64,000 nucleotides of DNA from the NCBI RefSeq assembly GCF_009758125.1, contig NZ_WRXO01000008.1, forward strand, positions 290,379-354,378. Reading direction: 5' to 3'. The notes under the pieces were generated by a model. The model was not told the origin of the DNA. It worked only from the letters and a program-made list of their open reading frames with translations, and searched no databases. A program made the position numbers and the translations under genes. How positions within the stretch are numbered: position 1 is the stretch's first letter; each line of letters begins with the position of its first letter. This document shows, piece by piece, positions 52,101-59,792 of the stretch. Source of the DNA: Chitinophaga oryziterrae (lineage in GTDB: Bacteria; Bacteroidota; Bacteroidia; Chitinophagales; Chitinophagaceae).

Positions 52101-52528
52101 TTAGAGAAATATCTTACCTGGAACAGTGTTACTGCCTGGTCTGCTTCATTTTCAAAATTGGCCAGCAGGATACTATAGGCTTCTTCCTTATTCTCTCTGA
52201 GGTATAAAGTTTTGGTGGCGCCACTTACCTCACTGTTGATCATACCATAACCACCCATTACATAGGAGTCTTCTGTACGGTCTCCTTTCTTTTCACTGCC
52301 ACTACTCTGATTATAAAAACGGTATTTCTTCTCTGGCACTATCAATGTCAGCAGTGCATCGATGAAGGTTGTTTTACCACTACCATTAGCGCCGGTAAGC
52401 AAACTGGTTTCCCCACATGGCTTGATGCTGTGTATATGTTTATCAAATGTTCCCCAGTTAAATATTTCTAAATATTGTAAACGGAAACCACTCTTATGAC
52501 TATCTGTATTAAAAACGTCTAATTGCAT
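49127..52528 (-). CDS. jetC: SMC-like ATPase of a Wadjet/Mks complex (JetC/MksB)
   Basis: The large ATPase of a MukB-like condensin. The 1133-residue product has Walker A GANGSGKT at residues 46-53, inside FNWGTFDKHIHSIKPCGE and TSLLTGANGSGKTTFIDALL. Long coiled coils (about 230-480 and 640-780) flank a hinge-like middle (YNYICVKDEKSLQRYDMAIT). At the C-terminus are the ABC signature GQLSGGEKAQLTYTILCSAI (near 1018) and Walker B RFIAVDESFSNQDEEKATYL (near 1053). Such proteins extrude DNA loops; in Wadjet they recognise small plasmid circles, and in Mks they organise chromosomes. It is the last gene of the Ter-linked operon. The nuclease gene jetD that normally follows is absent. Confidence 0.88.
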   Translation of the reverse strand: MQLDVFNTDSHKSGFRLQYLEIFNWGTFDKHIHSIKPCGETSLLTGANGSGKTTFIDALLTLIVPEKKYRFYNQSSGSEKKGDRTEDSYVMGGYGMINSEVSGATKTLYLRENKEEAYSILLANFENEADQAVTLFQVRYFSNGDMKKVFGIAHKSLHIEDDFKPFDLGGNWKRRLDQSYNKGNRKMVEWFDSASKYALRMVDALGMQSIQALQLFNQTVGIKVLGNLDDFIRMHMLEPRNMEEQFQELKKHLTTLLDAQRNIEKAEQQILLLEPLAEHYKNFSKLKIEKKQLQQELDISAIWNKFTKHQLLSQTLEERRQQVSLLLKKIEEAKLLQSELQEKERVTRNLLDQNKAGQRLQQLENEIQELRKKKLQADENLRQLLEWCNDLNLKEEDIPDEATYQRILKEVGRSVLKLENEHRLNEEDEYSAKREKDDAEKEKSGLEKEIELLHQSKNNIPSHLIQVRKEMCNDLKIDPNDIPFAGELAQVRMSETDWQPAIEKLLHSFSLRLLIPDKHYKKVTAYVNNNNMRSRLVYHHIKDAALDLYPDDDTVYHKLEFHPEHKLSKWVQQQIIQRYNYICVKDEKSLQRYDMAITMEGLIKSRERHEKDDRPGKGGASGYVMGWNNEKKKEALITRRNKLNDIISSSNEVLQTCKNRSNRLQKQFSAASRIKEHKGYDEINLVKINKSVRKTEEQIASLREENKELDALKVELLDIERQKLDNQHYQDGLIRKEALDQHEISLMESEIKQLLPILQHITEEDKDELLQFQQQHSNILSEVTLENITTVYNSLRETKEANFKKADDASHREEVQLGRSINRVKNPSAELLQKFPDWISDVKGFSDDAAFAEEYIEWMGKLTEDNLPKFKKDFESFINVTITYKIGGLNEEMEKWERDISNTIRKLNESLIGINFNRLPDTYIQLGRRPVSTGTEIKEFRGRLLEALPQAANWQQSSFEEKASHFREKVQPLISALDESEAYRNRVMDARNWSEFWADECFRQTNEIKKTYRQMGQLSGGEKAQLTYTILCSAIAYQFGITREGKNSKSLRFIAVDESFSNQDEEKATYLMELCKQLHLQLLVVTPSDKIAIVQNFIAHVHLVQRVQNRHSVLYNMTVKELQAKIKGNEVEV

Positions 52529-52535
52529 CTGTAGG

Positions 52536-53117
52536 CTACGGATTTGAATGTGCTGTTAATTGCTGATGAAAGTTCTCCAATACTTCGCTATCAACCTTAG
52601 CTTTTATTATTTTCCTGATCCTGAACTTCTGTTCATCAGCTACCTCATGGTTTTCTGTTTTTTGCAGAAAACCATTCTCTTCCATTTTATCAATCAGTCT
52701 GTCTATTTCTTTTAAAAATTTTATACGACTTGCACCTTCTTTAAAATGCAGTTCTGCATATTCTTTTATTTCACGTCGTTTCTTTATCAGCTCGCGCGTG
52801 GTGGCTTCACCTATCTCAAATTCTGCCATCATCTCCCGGAGTAATACCAGCATAATACTTTCTTCATAAGTATATGATCTTCTCTGCACCCAGCTCACAT
52901 AGGCATCATCATCTTCCGAAAGGGAATGTTTTACAAATGCAAATCCATCCTGTTCGTCCAGTACCAGCATAAGACCTAACTGCATCAGGAATCCAGTCAG
53001 CTCTACTTTATACTGTATCAGTTTTTCCCAGATATTTCTATCTACGTATTCCACAGGTCCCTTCAGCAGTTTAACTACCACTACCGCATAAGGCAATATT
53101 TTATCAGGAGCGCTCAT
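52536..53117 (-). CDS. jetB: Wadjet/Mks kite subunit (JetB/MksE, DUF4194)
   Basis: A 193-residue kite (winged-helix dimer) subunit of the DUF4194/MksE family that bridges JetA and the JetC heads. Features seen are the helical start MSAPDKILPYAVVVVKLLKG, the middle YVSWVQRRSYTYEESIMLVL, LLREMMAEFEIGEATTREL, and the wing-like end KEIDRLIDKMEENGFLQKTE followed by KFRIRKIIKAKVD. The start at 53117 lies one base after the jetA stop; the frame is open to 53177, but that would overlap jetA and add residues without family match. Confidence 0.85.
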   Translation of the reverse strand: MSAPDKILPYAVVVVKLLKGPVEYVDRNIWEKLIQYKVELTGFLMQLGLMLVLDEQDGFAFVKHSLSEDDDAYVSWVQRRSYTYEESIMLVLLREMMAEFEIGEATTRELIKKRREIKEYAELHFKEGASRIKFLKEIDRLIDKMEENGFLQKTENHEVADEQKFRIRKIIKAKVDSEVLENFHQQLTAHSNP

Positions 53118-53118
53118 C

Positions 53119-54591
53119 TCATTGTAGTTTAGTAAACAATAAATAGGGTACTTCCACGAACTTAGTCTGTTCCGCATTGAGAGGGATCAGTTCGTAGGTA
53201 TTCTGCACCGTCAGTGCCTGTTTAGATTTTTCACGGAGAAAATCATAATATCCTATCACCTCTGCCAATCCATGTTCCAGCGGTGAATGATCCAATACTT
53301 CTTTCAGTGTAGCAGTATCTTTCCCTTTTAAAGCCTCTTCCACTTTTGCCCATAACTGCTTTTTATTGACATAACTCATATTCAGCAAGCGGCCGAACCT
53401 TACCATATCCTCTATTTTCTCAGTAGTAGCGACAGGCTGTACAACTTCCGCAACACCTTTCTTCTGTTCCAGTGCTACCTTTCTCTCCATCACCATCTTT
53501 ATCTCTGCACTGTCTTCCAATGTAATACCGGCACTTACATCCCCATTATCTATCAGGCCAAATACCAATTCTTTAATACCATTGATCTGTTTGCGTAAAC
53601 GTCTGTGCCGTGCTATTTCTTTTTCGGAGATAATACGGCTCAGTTTTTCTGCCATTTTATCATTGGCACTATACACTGTTTTCCCTTGTTCCAGTAACAG
53701 CGACTTGATATTCTGCAGGAAATATTCGTCGTTCTCTATTTTCCTGTCTTCCAGTAACTGTGCTAATTGAACAGTTAATTCCCGCCAGTCTTCATTTCCT
53801 TCACGAGACATAAGAAAGTCCCAGAAAGCATAGAAACTCTTACCCTGATTACTGTTACGTAATGTATCATATGCATCAAATGCGAACCCCAGGATAGCGC
53901 CTTTGTTTTGTTCTGCTTTGGTATGCTGCTCTACGATGGAACGGTGGATATTTTTGAAGTTGTCCTCTACCTCGCGGAAATCACTGATCAGTTCATAACA
54001 TAATCTTGTAAAGAGTTCCAGTCGTTCCTGCACCTGCGCATTGCTGTAGCGTTCAGGTCCACGTCCCATTTCAATCGCCTTGATCTCTTTCTCTATTTCC
54101 GATTTTTTATTCTTTAATATTTCCAGTCGCTTCGTCCTGTCATCTTCTGTATTCTCAACGATATCCCTTAATGAGTTGAACAATAATTTAAAGCGGCTTT
54201 CCGTACCAACGTGCTGGCGTAGTTGGAGGTTTTGCATCCACTGGAAGACTTTCTCTGTATGCGCGCTTAACTGGTATTGGGTGTTCCCTTCTGCATCCGG
54301 CAAATCTTGCAAGATTCTTTTCTGTACCCAACTGAGGATATATTTACGGCTACGGGTCTCTTCATCCTCCCCAAAATTGATCTTTGCCTCTTCCAGATCT
54401 TCCTCCACATCCTCATGAGAACCCAGCTCTTCCGCTAATAGTATTATCAGCCTGGTTTCCGGAATGGAAAACATGTTCTCCTCCTTGAAAATGTTATATA
54501 GAAATGGCAATATCCAGTTCGCATTTCTCAGGCGCAACATCTGTATGGCCGGAGATGTGGATATTAACCCATGAAGGTCCTTTTTATTCAT
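53119..54591 (-). CDS. jetA: Wadjet/Mks kleisin-like subunit (JetA/MksF, DUF3375)
   Basis: A 490-residue DUF3375 protein, the MukF-like kleisin that closes the SMC ring. The N-terminal winged-helix part has SPAIQMLRLRNANWILPFLY and IPETRLIILLAEELGSHED. The characteristic central block is ERYSNAQVQERLELFTRLCY, ELISDFREVEDNFKNIHRSI and GAILGFAFDAYDTLRNSNQG. The C-terminal part ends in a winged-helix-like region. It precedes jetB by one base. The gene order jetA-jetB-jetC is that of Wadjet, and the missing fourth gene makes it Mks-like. Confidence 0.88.
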   Translation of the reverse strand: MNKKDLHGLISTSPAIQMLRLRNANWILPFLYNIFKEENMFSIPETRLIILLAEELGSHEDVEEDLEEAKINFGEDEETRSRKYILSWVQKRILQDLPDAEGNTQYQLSAHTEKVFQWMQNLQLRQHVGTESRFKLLFNSLRDIVENTEDDRTKRLEILKNKKSEIEKEIKAIEMGRGPERYSNAQVQERLELFTRLCYELISDFREVEDNFKNIHRSIVEQHTKAEQNKGAILGFAFDAYDTLRNSNQGKSFYAFWDFLMSREGNEDWRELTVQLAQLLEDRKIENDEYFLQNIKSLLLEQGKTVYSANDKMAEKLSRIISEKEIARHRRLRKQINGIKELVFGLIDNGDVSAGITLEDSAEIKMVMERKVALEQKKGVAEVVQPVATTEKIEDMVRFGRLLNMSYVNKKQLWAKVEEALKGKDTATLKEVLDHSPLEHGLAEVIGYYDFLREKSKQALTVQNTYELIPLNAEQTKFVEVPYLLFTKLQ

Positions 54592-54629
54592 ACAGGCTGT
54601 AATTTGGAGAAAAAACCGGAGAATTGGGC

Positions 54630-55154
54630 CTACCTGTGGATAAGTGCCGCATATATGTTAGCACGTCCGTAAAGAGAGGGGTGGGTCTGTAATTTAGTTA
54701 TGCGGGTATATCCCTGGCTCTCAAAGAATTGCTGAAGGGATTTATAACTTAAAGGATAAGGCACCCAGGTAGGGACTGGCTGGTCCGTATCATACTCTAC
54801 TATCAGTAAACTACCGCCTGGTTTCAGTGCGAAGTTTATTTTACGCATGAAGTTTGGCCTGTCCTTTACATAATGCAATGCATTCGCCATTACAAAACCA
54901 TCTAAGTCATTGAAAAAGAACGGATCATTCACAAAATCGGCTTCCTCTATTTTGACATTTACGCCTGCTTTTACGGATTTAATGGAGGCTGGAGGTCTGT
55001 AATCTATTGCGTGAATAGTACTTCCTGGCAGCAAAAAATGTGACAAAGCAGCGGTAAATAAGCCGGAGCCGCAACCCAGGTCTGCCCATTGCGTGATCTG
55101 TGAGGAAGAAAGCTGATCATTCTGAATCAGTTGTATCGCATCGTTTAATTCCAT
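54630..55154 (-). CDS. Class I SAM-dependent methyltransferase
   Basis: A 174-residue methyltransferase with motif I WADLGCGSGLFTAAL (about residues 23-37), the acidic residue after beta-2 in IHAIDYRPP, motif II/IV DLDGFVMANALHYVKDRPN, and post-motif strand KPGGSLLIVEYDTDQP. It most resembles small-molecule or ubiquinone-type (UbiE-like) methyltransferases, not DNA methyltransferases: no DPPY or PC motif is seen. It starts four bases after the preceding gene and lies between the Ter part and the Jet part of the operon. Confidence 0.85.
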   Translation of the reverse strand: MELNDAIQLIQNDQLSSSQITQWADLGCGSGLFTAALSHFLLPGSTIHAIDYRPPASIKSVKAGVNVKIEEADFVNDPFFFNDLDGFVMANALHYVKDRPNFMRKINFALKPGGSLLIVEYDTDQPVPTWVPYPLSYKSLQQFFESQGYTRITKLQTHPSLYGRANIYAALIHR

Positions 55155-55158
55155 TCTC

Positions 55159-56121
55159 TTAGAGACTGTTTGTATTCAGCATGGATTTAAGAATATTGGC
55201 CTGCACATCAAAGTTGGTAATATTCTGTAAAAAATTCACATCGTCAATCTTGTCGTAGTATTCTTTCAGCAAGGTTTTAATTTCATCGGGGATCGTGCTT
55301 TTAGTAATGTTTGCCGCACTTTGCAACTGATCATTTCTATCCATCAGTTCCTGCCGGAGTTTTGTTTTTTTGGACAAAGTGTTTGACCAATCGATCCCGG
55401 AGATCTTACTAATATCACAAAACAGGAATAAGTTCCTGGAAGGCAGAAACAGGAAATGGCGCTCATCTCCTGCTATCTTATATATTTCCAGCACTAAATG
55501 ACCGGATGTAAGTCCGCAGAAGAATTCACTTTTAAAATCTGTTTTATTCAGGATACCCATCAGTTTCCGTTGAATGATAGCGTATGTATTCCTGTATACT
55601 TCTGCTGGATTAAATGTAGTAAGCTCTTCAAACAACGACCATGGGATGTCGTAGTAGAAGTCAGCAGAAAAGCGGGCGCTGAATGCATTTATATTTTTGG
55701 AAAACGGATCTTCATCCCTGTTCTCGGATAAAAACTGGAACAATTTCCTTAATGATAAATTGACCTTTAGCGCCTGCCGCTGTTTATCAAGATTAAAGTT
55801 CTTTTCTGTGAATACGGAATTCTCAATGTTGTCCATCATCTCTTTATTCAAATGGATTTCATCGAAGAGCACATTCACATTCCTTTCGTTGGCAGCCTTT
55901 ATTTTCTTTAACAGATCAACTACTGTGGTCGTATATTGAAGATGGAATAACTCCAGTTTATTTATATCCAGTTCCGGATTGCTCTCAAATAATTTATGAA
56001 TTACCTGGGTACGGAGATAGATTTTATAAATCACTTCCTCTTCAAAAAAAACAGACAGCAATTGTAGTTTGCTGACCATTCTATTTGAATCACGTAATAA
56101 TATAGCCACATTGTCATCCAT
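55159..56121 (-). CDS. Unrecognised protein of the Ter-Jet operon
   Basis: A 320-residue protein I do not recognise. It has no signal peptide, membrane segment or classic enzyme motif. The N-terminal 130 residues are helical (DDNVAILLRDSNRMVSKLQL ... LLKKIKAANERNVNVLF). A middle segment (DIPWSLFEELTTFNPAEVYR, then NTYAIIQRKLMGILN) precedes a mixed region containing FFCGLTSGHLVLEIYKIAGD, ERHFLFLPSRNLFLFCDISK. The end is helical again. It lacks the TOPRIM acidic motifs expected of JetD. Spacing of 14 bp from telA and four from the methyltransferase makes it a firm member of the operon. Confidence 0.75.
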   Translation of the reverse strand: MDDNVAILLRDSNRMVSKLQLLSVFFEEEVIYKIYLRTQVIHKLFESNPELDINKLELFHLQYTTTVVDLLKKIKAANERNVNVLFDEIHLNKEMMDNIENSVFTEKNFNLDKQRQALKVNLSLRKLFQFLSENRDEDPFSKNINAFSARFSADFYYDIPWSLFEELTTFNPAEVYRNTYAIIQRKLMGILNKTDFKSEFFCGLTSGHLVLEIYKIAGDERHFLFLPSRNLFLFCDISKISGIDWSNTLSKKTKLRQELMDRNDQLQSAANITKSTIPDEIKTLLKEYYDKIDDVNFLQNITNFDVQANILKSMLNTNSL

Positions 56122-56135
56122 CTTCTTCCCCCTAC

Positions 56136-57233
56136 TTAAACATTAGTTACACCTTTTCTCAATTCAGTTTCAAGGCTCTGTAATTCTGTGTCCAGTTGTC
56201 TTCTGCTTTCTGTACCCTGTTCGTGAATCTTCTTCACTTCAGTCAGTGTATCGATTAATGATTTCGTGGTCATTTTCAATGTTTCTATAGAAACAACCGT
56301 CTTCTCATTTTCTTTCGCTACATCAATACTATTCTGTTTCAGCATTTCTGCATTCTTCTGTAAGATAGTATTGGTGGTATCAGAGATCTTTTTCTGCATC
56401 TCCACATTGGCCTTCTGCCTTTGCAGCGCTACGGCAATGGTGAGTTGGTTTTTCCACACAGGAATAGTAGTAGATACAATCGACTGTGCCTTTTCAGCAA
56501 TAGACGTATTGTTGTTCTGGACTACTCTTATCTGTGCCAGAGACTGCATCATGATAAACCGTACGATCTTCATATCAGCAAGACGCTTGTCTAACCTCTG
56601 AACGAAATCCCTTAAATCGGCAATTTCGTAATCGTTGTAGTTCGCAGAATTTGCTTCCATCTCAGCCAGTTTCTCACTCAGTTCTTTGAATTTGATCGTA
56701 CCGGAGATGATCAGCTCTTCCATTTGTTTAATGTGATTGACATTGCTGTCGAACATTGTCTGGAGGGAGCTGTTGTCCTTTATAGAATTGATCCTGCCTG
56801 CTTTGATCTTATTGGTAATCTTATCGATGTTATTGATAACAGTATCATATTTCTGAAACAGCTTCTGTGCATCAAATACTATCTTTTTCAGGAAAGGTAT
56901 TTTTGATAACATGGATTTGAAGCCACCCTGATTCAGTTCATCAACATCAATATAGTTCAGTTCCCCTAACAGGTCATTGATCAGGTTACCAACTTCTCCC
57001 GAATTGAAAGTACGTACAGAGGTAAGAAATTCATTACTGTACTTCTCCATAGAGTTCTGCACATCCGTACCATAGTTCAGGATGGAGTTTACATCACCGG
57101 GTACAAGATTCTTACTGAGTTCTCCATATTTTTTGGCATCTTCCGGAGTTACTACCGTCAGATCAACATTTCCCTCTTTGTCTACCCTTGGATGGGAAAC
57201 GCCGAGTTCTGTGCTGTTTAAATTATCTTCCAT
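56136..57233 (-). CDS. TelA family toxic anion resistance protein
   Basis: A 365-residue, almost entirely helical cytoplasmic protein of the TelA/KlaA family, linked to tellurite and toxic-anion resistance; the mechanism is unknown. Typical segments seen: VDLTVVTPEDAKKYGELSKN, then DVQNSMEKYSNEFLTSVRTF, GEVGNLINDLLGELNYIDVD, FKSMLSKIPFLKKIVFDAQK, FQKYDTVINNIDKITNKIKA, and WKNQLTIAVALQRQKANVEM near the end. It lies 21 bp after a TerD gene. TelA beside TerD is a common pairing; TelA in the same operon as an SMC complex is not familiar to me. Confidence 0.85.
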   Translation of the reverse strand: MEDNLNSTELGVSHPRVDKEGNVDLTVVTPEDAKKYGELSKNLVPGDVNSILNYGTDVQNSMEKYSNEFLTSVRTFNSGEVGNLINDLLGELNYIDVDELNQGGFKSMLSKIPFLKKIVFDAQKLFQKYDTVINNIDKITNKIKAGRINSIKDNSSLQTMFDSNVNHIKQMEELIISGTIKFKELSEKLAEMEANSANYNDYEIADLRDFVQRLDKRLADMKIVRFIMMQSLAQIRVVQNNNTSIAEKAQSIVSTTIPVWKNQLTIAVALQRQKANVEMQKKISDTTNTILQKNAEMLKQNSIDVAKENEKTVVSIETLKMTTKSLIDTLTEVKKIHEQGTESRRQLDTELQSLETELRKGVTNV

Positions 57234-57254
57234 AAGGCATTTTTTAAAACAAGG

Positions 57255-57869
57255 TTATAAATAGTTCTGTGTAACGGTGTTCACAGTTTCCTGTAACTTT
57301 TTATCTTTAGTAGGCTCTCCTATTGCATTGAATTTCCACTCTCCGTTTTTCTTATAAAACACACCCATTACCATAGATACGTGACCGGAGAACGCGGATT
57401 CATGCGCAATATCATATTTAGCAAATACTTCTGTTACCCTGGAAGGAGTACCTTCATAAATACGGATAGATGCAAATGGGATTGTGCCGAAATCCTGTCC
57501 TTTGAAGCTGTTGAGCACAAAAGCTACATAAGATACATTAGCGTCCAGACCAGAGAAATCAATTGTAATCACTTCATTATCCAGGCCATCATCTCCGCCA
57601 ACATCACCGGTACGGTCATCACCACTGTGTTTTACCGCGTAATTTTTTGAATGCAGGTTACCGAAGTAAATAACTTCCAGTACCTGTTTTTGTTCATTGT
57701 ATAATGCACAACTGGCATCCAGATCTACGGCTTCCTTTGTTTTGGATAAACCGAACAGGGCTTTCTTTTCTATAGCGCCCCAGTTAATACCGACACAAAC
57801 ACTTTGTAATTTTGCGCCGTTGCTTTTTTCAAGCGATATACGTTGTCCTTTCTGAAGATTAATAGCCAT
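57255..57869 (-). CDS. TerD family stress protein (TerZ/TerA-like variant)
   Basis: A 204-residue TerD-domain protein starting MAINLQKGQRISLEKSNGAK. It has VCVGINWGAIEKKALFGLSK, the calcium-site motifs AVDLDASCALYN and KHSGDDRTGDVGGDDGLDNE, and ends GEWKFNAIGEPTKDKKL. The calcium-binding acidic pairs are intact. It corresponds to the more divergent partner of the pair, as 11805-12482 does in the first Ter locus. It is one base from the previous gene. Confidence 0.92.
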   Translation of the reverse strand: MAINLQKGQRISLEKSNGAKLQSVCVGINWGAIEKKALFGLSKTKEAVDLDASCALYNEQKQVLEVIYFGNLHSKNYAVKHSGDDRTGDVGGDDGLDNEVITIDFSGLDANVSYVAFVLNSFKGQDFGTIPFASIRIYEGTPSRVTEVFAKYDIAHESAFSGHVSMVMGVFYKKNGEWKFNAIGEPTKDKKLQETVNTVTQNYL

Positions 57870-57870
57870 C

Positions 57871-58425
57871 TTAGTTATATTTATTTAAGTAATCCTGCAG
57901 CCCTCCTTTCATACCTACGCCGACTGCTTCAAATTTCCATTCGTTATTACGTTTGTAGATCCTTCCGAATTCTACTGCTGTTTCTATGGAGAAATCCTCT
58001 TCCAGTTCATATTTCAGCAGTACTTCATTGGTCACAGAATCGAAGATGCGTACGAATGAGTTCCTTACCTGACCAAAGTTTTGTCTCCGGCTTTCTGCTT
58101 CGTGGATAGTTACCACTATGCATATTTCAGTAGCCTGTGCATCAATTTTGGAAAGATCTACGATCACTTGTTCATCATCGCCAGCACCTTCACCGGTAAG
58201 ATTATCGCCGGTATGATGTACAGCACCATCTGGAGATTTAGTGTTATTATAAAAAACAAAATGCTGATCAGAAAGTATCTTTTTATTTTCTCCTAAAATA
58301 AAAACAGAAGCATCCAGATCGAAGCCAGTGCCCGTTGAAGAACTGTTAGTATCCCAGCCTAAACCAATTGTAAATTTTGGGGAATTGATTGTTTCTCTTT
58401 GTCCCTTTTGCAAGTTAATAGCCAT
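57871..58425 (-). CDS. TerD family stress protein
   Basis: A 184-residue TerD-domain protein (MAINLQKGQRETINSPKFTI). It has the canonical FDLDASVFILG, HHTGDNLTGEGAGDDEQVIV, VVTIHEAESRRQNFGQVRNS and EDFSIETAVEFGRIYKRNNE blocks. It closely matches the TerD at 12495-13070. It lies 11 bp after the HAD gene and one base before the next TerD, so the stop and start codons almost touch. Confidence 0.93.
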   Translation of the reverse strand: MAINLQKGQRETINSPKFTIGLGWDTNSSSTGTGFDLDASVFILGENKKILSDQHFVFYNNTKSPDGAVHHTGDNLTGEGAGDDEQVIVDLSKIDAQATEICIVVTIHEAESRRQNFGQVRNSFVRIFDSVTNEVLLKYELEEDFSIETAVEFGRIYKRNNEWKFEAVGVGMKGGLQDYLNKYN

Positions 58426-58436
58426 GTTATAGACTT

Positions 58437-59132
58437 TTAGTTAAATAAACTTAAAATAGTTTTGTTATTGGAATTTATCAGCAATGTACTGATACCTGCT
58501 ACGCTTCCGCCTTCTATATCGGCTTTAACGTTGTCTCCCACATGAATGATCTCTTTTAAATCCAGCATGTCTTCTTTCCTGTTTGCCACAACTGTTCTTA
58601 TCATAAGCTGGAATAATTCCTTATTGGGTTTCGACATTCCTACCTCATCAGAATACAATTGAAAGTCGAATAAGTCGTGGATATTTAATCTTTTCAGAAC
58701 TTCCCTCAACGTACTTCCCTTGATAAAAGCGGTGTTGCTAAGCAGACTGAGTGTATTATTCCCATCCTTTAACCGGCATAATGCATCTGAAGTATTGCTG
58801 CAATAAATAACAGGCAGGTATTTAAAAACAAGCTGTTCCATTTCATTATACAATGCTTTCAGATCAATATCATGAAAAGCATATGTATGATCGTTCATGG
58901 CACTAATGACCATGAGGTACATTTCTTCTGCTTCCAGGTTATTGCCTGTTTTCTCATTAATCGCATTACACATCAGATCTACCTGCCGGAATATCTGTGT
59001 TACTTCTTCCAGGGATTTGTTTTTCTGATTAAAATTATCAAAAAAGAACCTGTTTCTCTCCTGTTTAAACGAAGGATGAGATTTAATTAAAGTTAGCCAT
59101 AAGTCAAATGAAAAGTGCTTGTAACTGATCAT
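58437..59132 (-). CDS. HAD family hydrolase of the Ter system
   Basis: A 231-residue HAD-superfamily protein and the first gene of the operon. Motif I is FSFDLWLTLIKSHP, in which the second Asp of the usual DxD is Trp, as in several HAD subgroups. Motif II is SLLSNTAFIKGS, motif III the Lys in EVGMSKPNKELFQLM, and motif IV IHVGDNVKADIEGGS. A helical cap (about residues 20-110) covers the site. HAD phosphatases are part of the metabolite-making branch proposed for Ter systems. The upstream 215 bp hold only a weak inverted repeat, and the operon promoter is presumably there. Confidence 0.82.
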   Translation of the reverse strand: MISYKHFSFDLWLTLIKSHPSFKQERNRFFFDNFNQKNKSLEEVTQIFRQVDLMCNAINEKTGNNLEAEEMYLMVISAMNDHTYAFHDIDLKALYNEMEQLVFKYLPVIYCSNTSDALCRLKDGNNTLSLLSNTAFIKGSTLREVLKRLNIHDLFDFQLYSDEVGMSKPNKELFQLMIRTVVANRKEDMLDLKEIIHVGDNVKADIEGGSVAGISTLLINSNNKTILSLFN

Positions 59133-59287
59133 TTAATAATTGGGTTTATGAGTCTGTCAGCCCTGCTTTTGGCTACAGTTGCCTATTAAAAGTAATGAGA
59201 TTTTACCTTTAAGCAAAAATCATGCTGGGTGAGCGGGTAATATAACTTTTTGCTAACACATGCAGGAAGGCTATATATTAACACAAA

Positions 59288-59327
59288 AAACTGTTTATCA
59301 ATAGATTACACTATTAATAAACAGTTT
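59288..59327. terminator. Weak AT-rich inverted repeat, possible terminator
   Basis: AAACTGTTTAT (59288-59298) pairs with ATAAACAGTTT (59317-59327) across an 18-base loop. It lies 22 bp past the glyoxalase-fold gene on the minus strand, where T-rich sequence follows. The stem is AT rich, so it is a weak call. Confidence 0.4.
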
Positions 59328-59348
59328 ATAATGATTAAATTCGATTAT

Positions 59349-59726
59349 TTATTCGTGTTCGGCAAAGGAGAGTACGTAACCATTACAATCCTTGATAACG
59401 AATTCCGTAGCTCCGTAGAAGGTCTTTTCCAGTCCGCTCAGCACTGTTACTTTATCCTTTATTGATGCAAAAAGGCCCCGGATATCTTTTACGTTTATAT
59501 ATAAAAGAAGAGAACCACCATCTGTTCTGCTGATCTCTGGCAGGCGGCCTTCTATGCTTTTAAAGGATTCGAACATCAGGGTAACATTGCCGTTTTTCAT
59601 CATTGCCCAAACAGGATTTTCTCCGTTTTCAGGGACTGTCATAACAGGGCTGAATCCTAAGATCCGGTAGAATGCAATGGTATTGTTCATATCATGAACA
59701 TAGATGTTAGGCGATAATGATTCCAT
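59349..59726 (-). CDS. VOC (glyoxalase/bleomycin resistance) fold protein
   Basis: A 125-residue vicinal-oxygen-chelate protein from Met8 of a slightly longer frame (open to 59747). It has the two beta-alpha-beta-beta-beta modules: LSPNIYVHDMNNTIAFYRIL, GFSPVMTVPENGENPVWAMM, and later LLLYINVKDIRGLFASIKDK with CNGYVLSFAEHE at the end. A His and a terminal Glu could bind metal. The substrate is unknown. It lies 66 bp downstream of an AraC-type regulator gene on the same strand. Confidence 0.85.
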   Translation of the reverse strand: MESLSPNIYVHDMNNTIAFYRILGFSPVMTVPENGENPVWAMMKNGNVTLMFESFKSIEGRLPEISRTDGGSLLLYINVKDIRGLFASIKDKVTVLSGLEKTFYGATEFVIKDCNGYVLSFAEHE

Positions 59727-59792
59727 GTCTTGTTTTTTTTGCCTCAAAATTATGACTCCGCATGTACGGGAACTTGGAAAAATCCGGCAAAT

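Noticed and set aside
55159..56121. The unknown protein as JetD
   Set aside because: No DUF3322/DUF2220 or TOPRIM acidic motifs are visible and the gene lies upstream of jetA, not after jetC.
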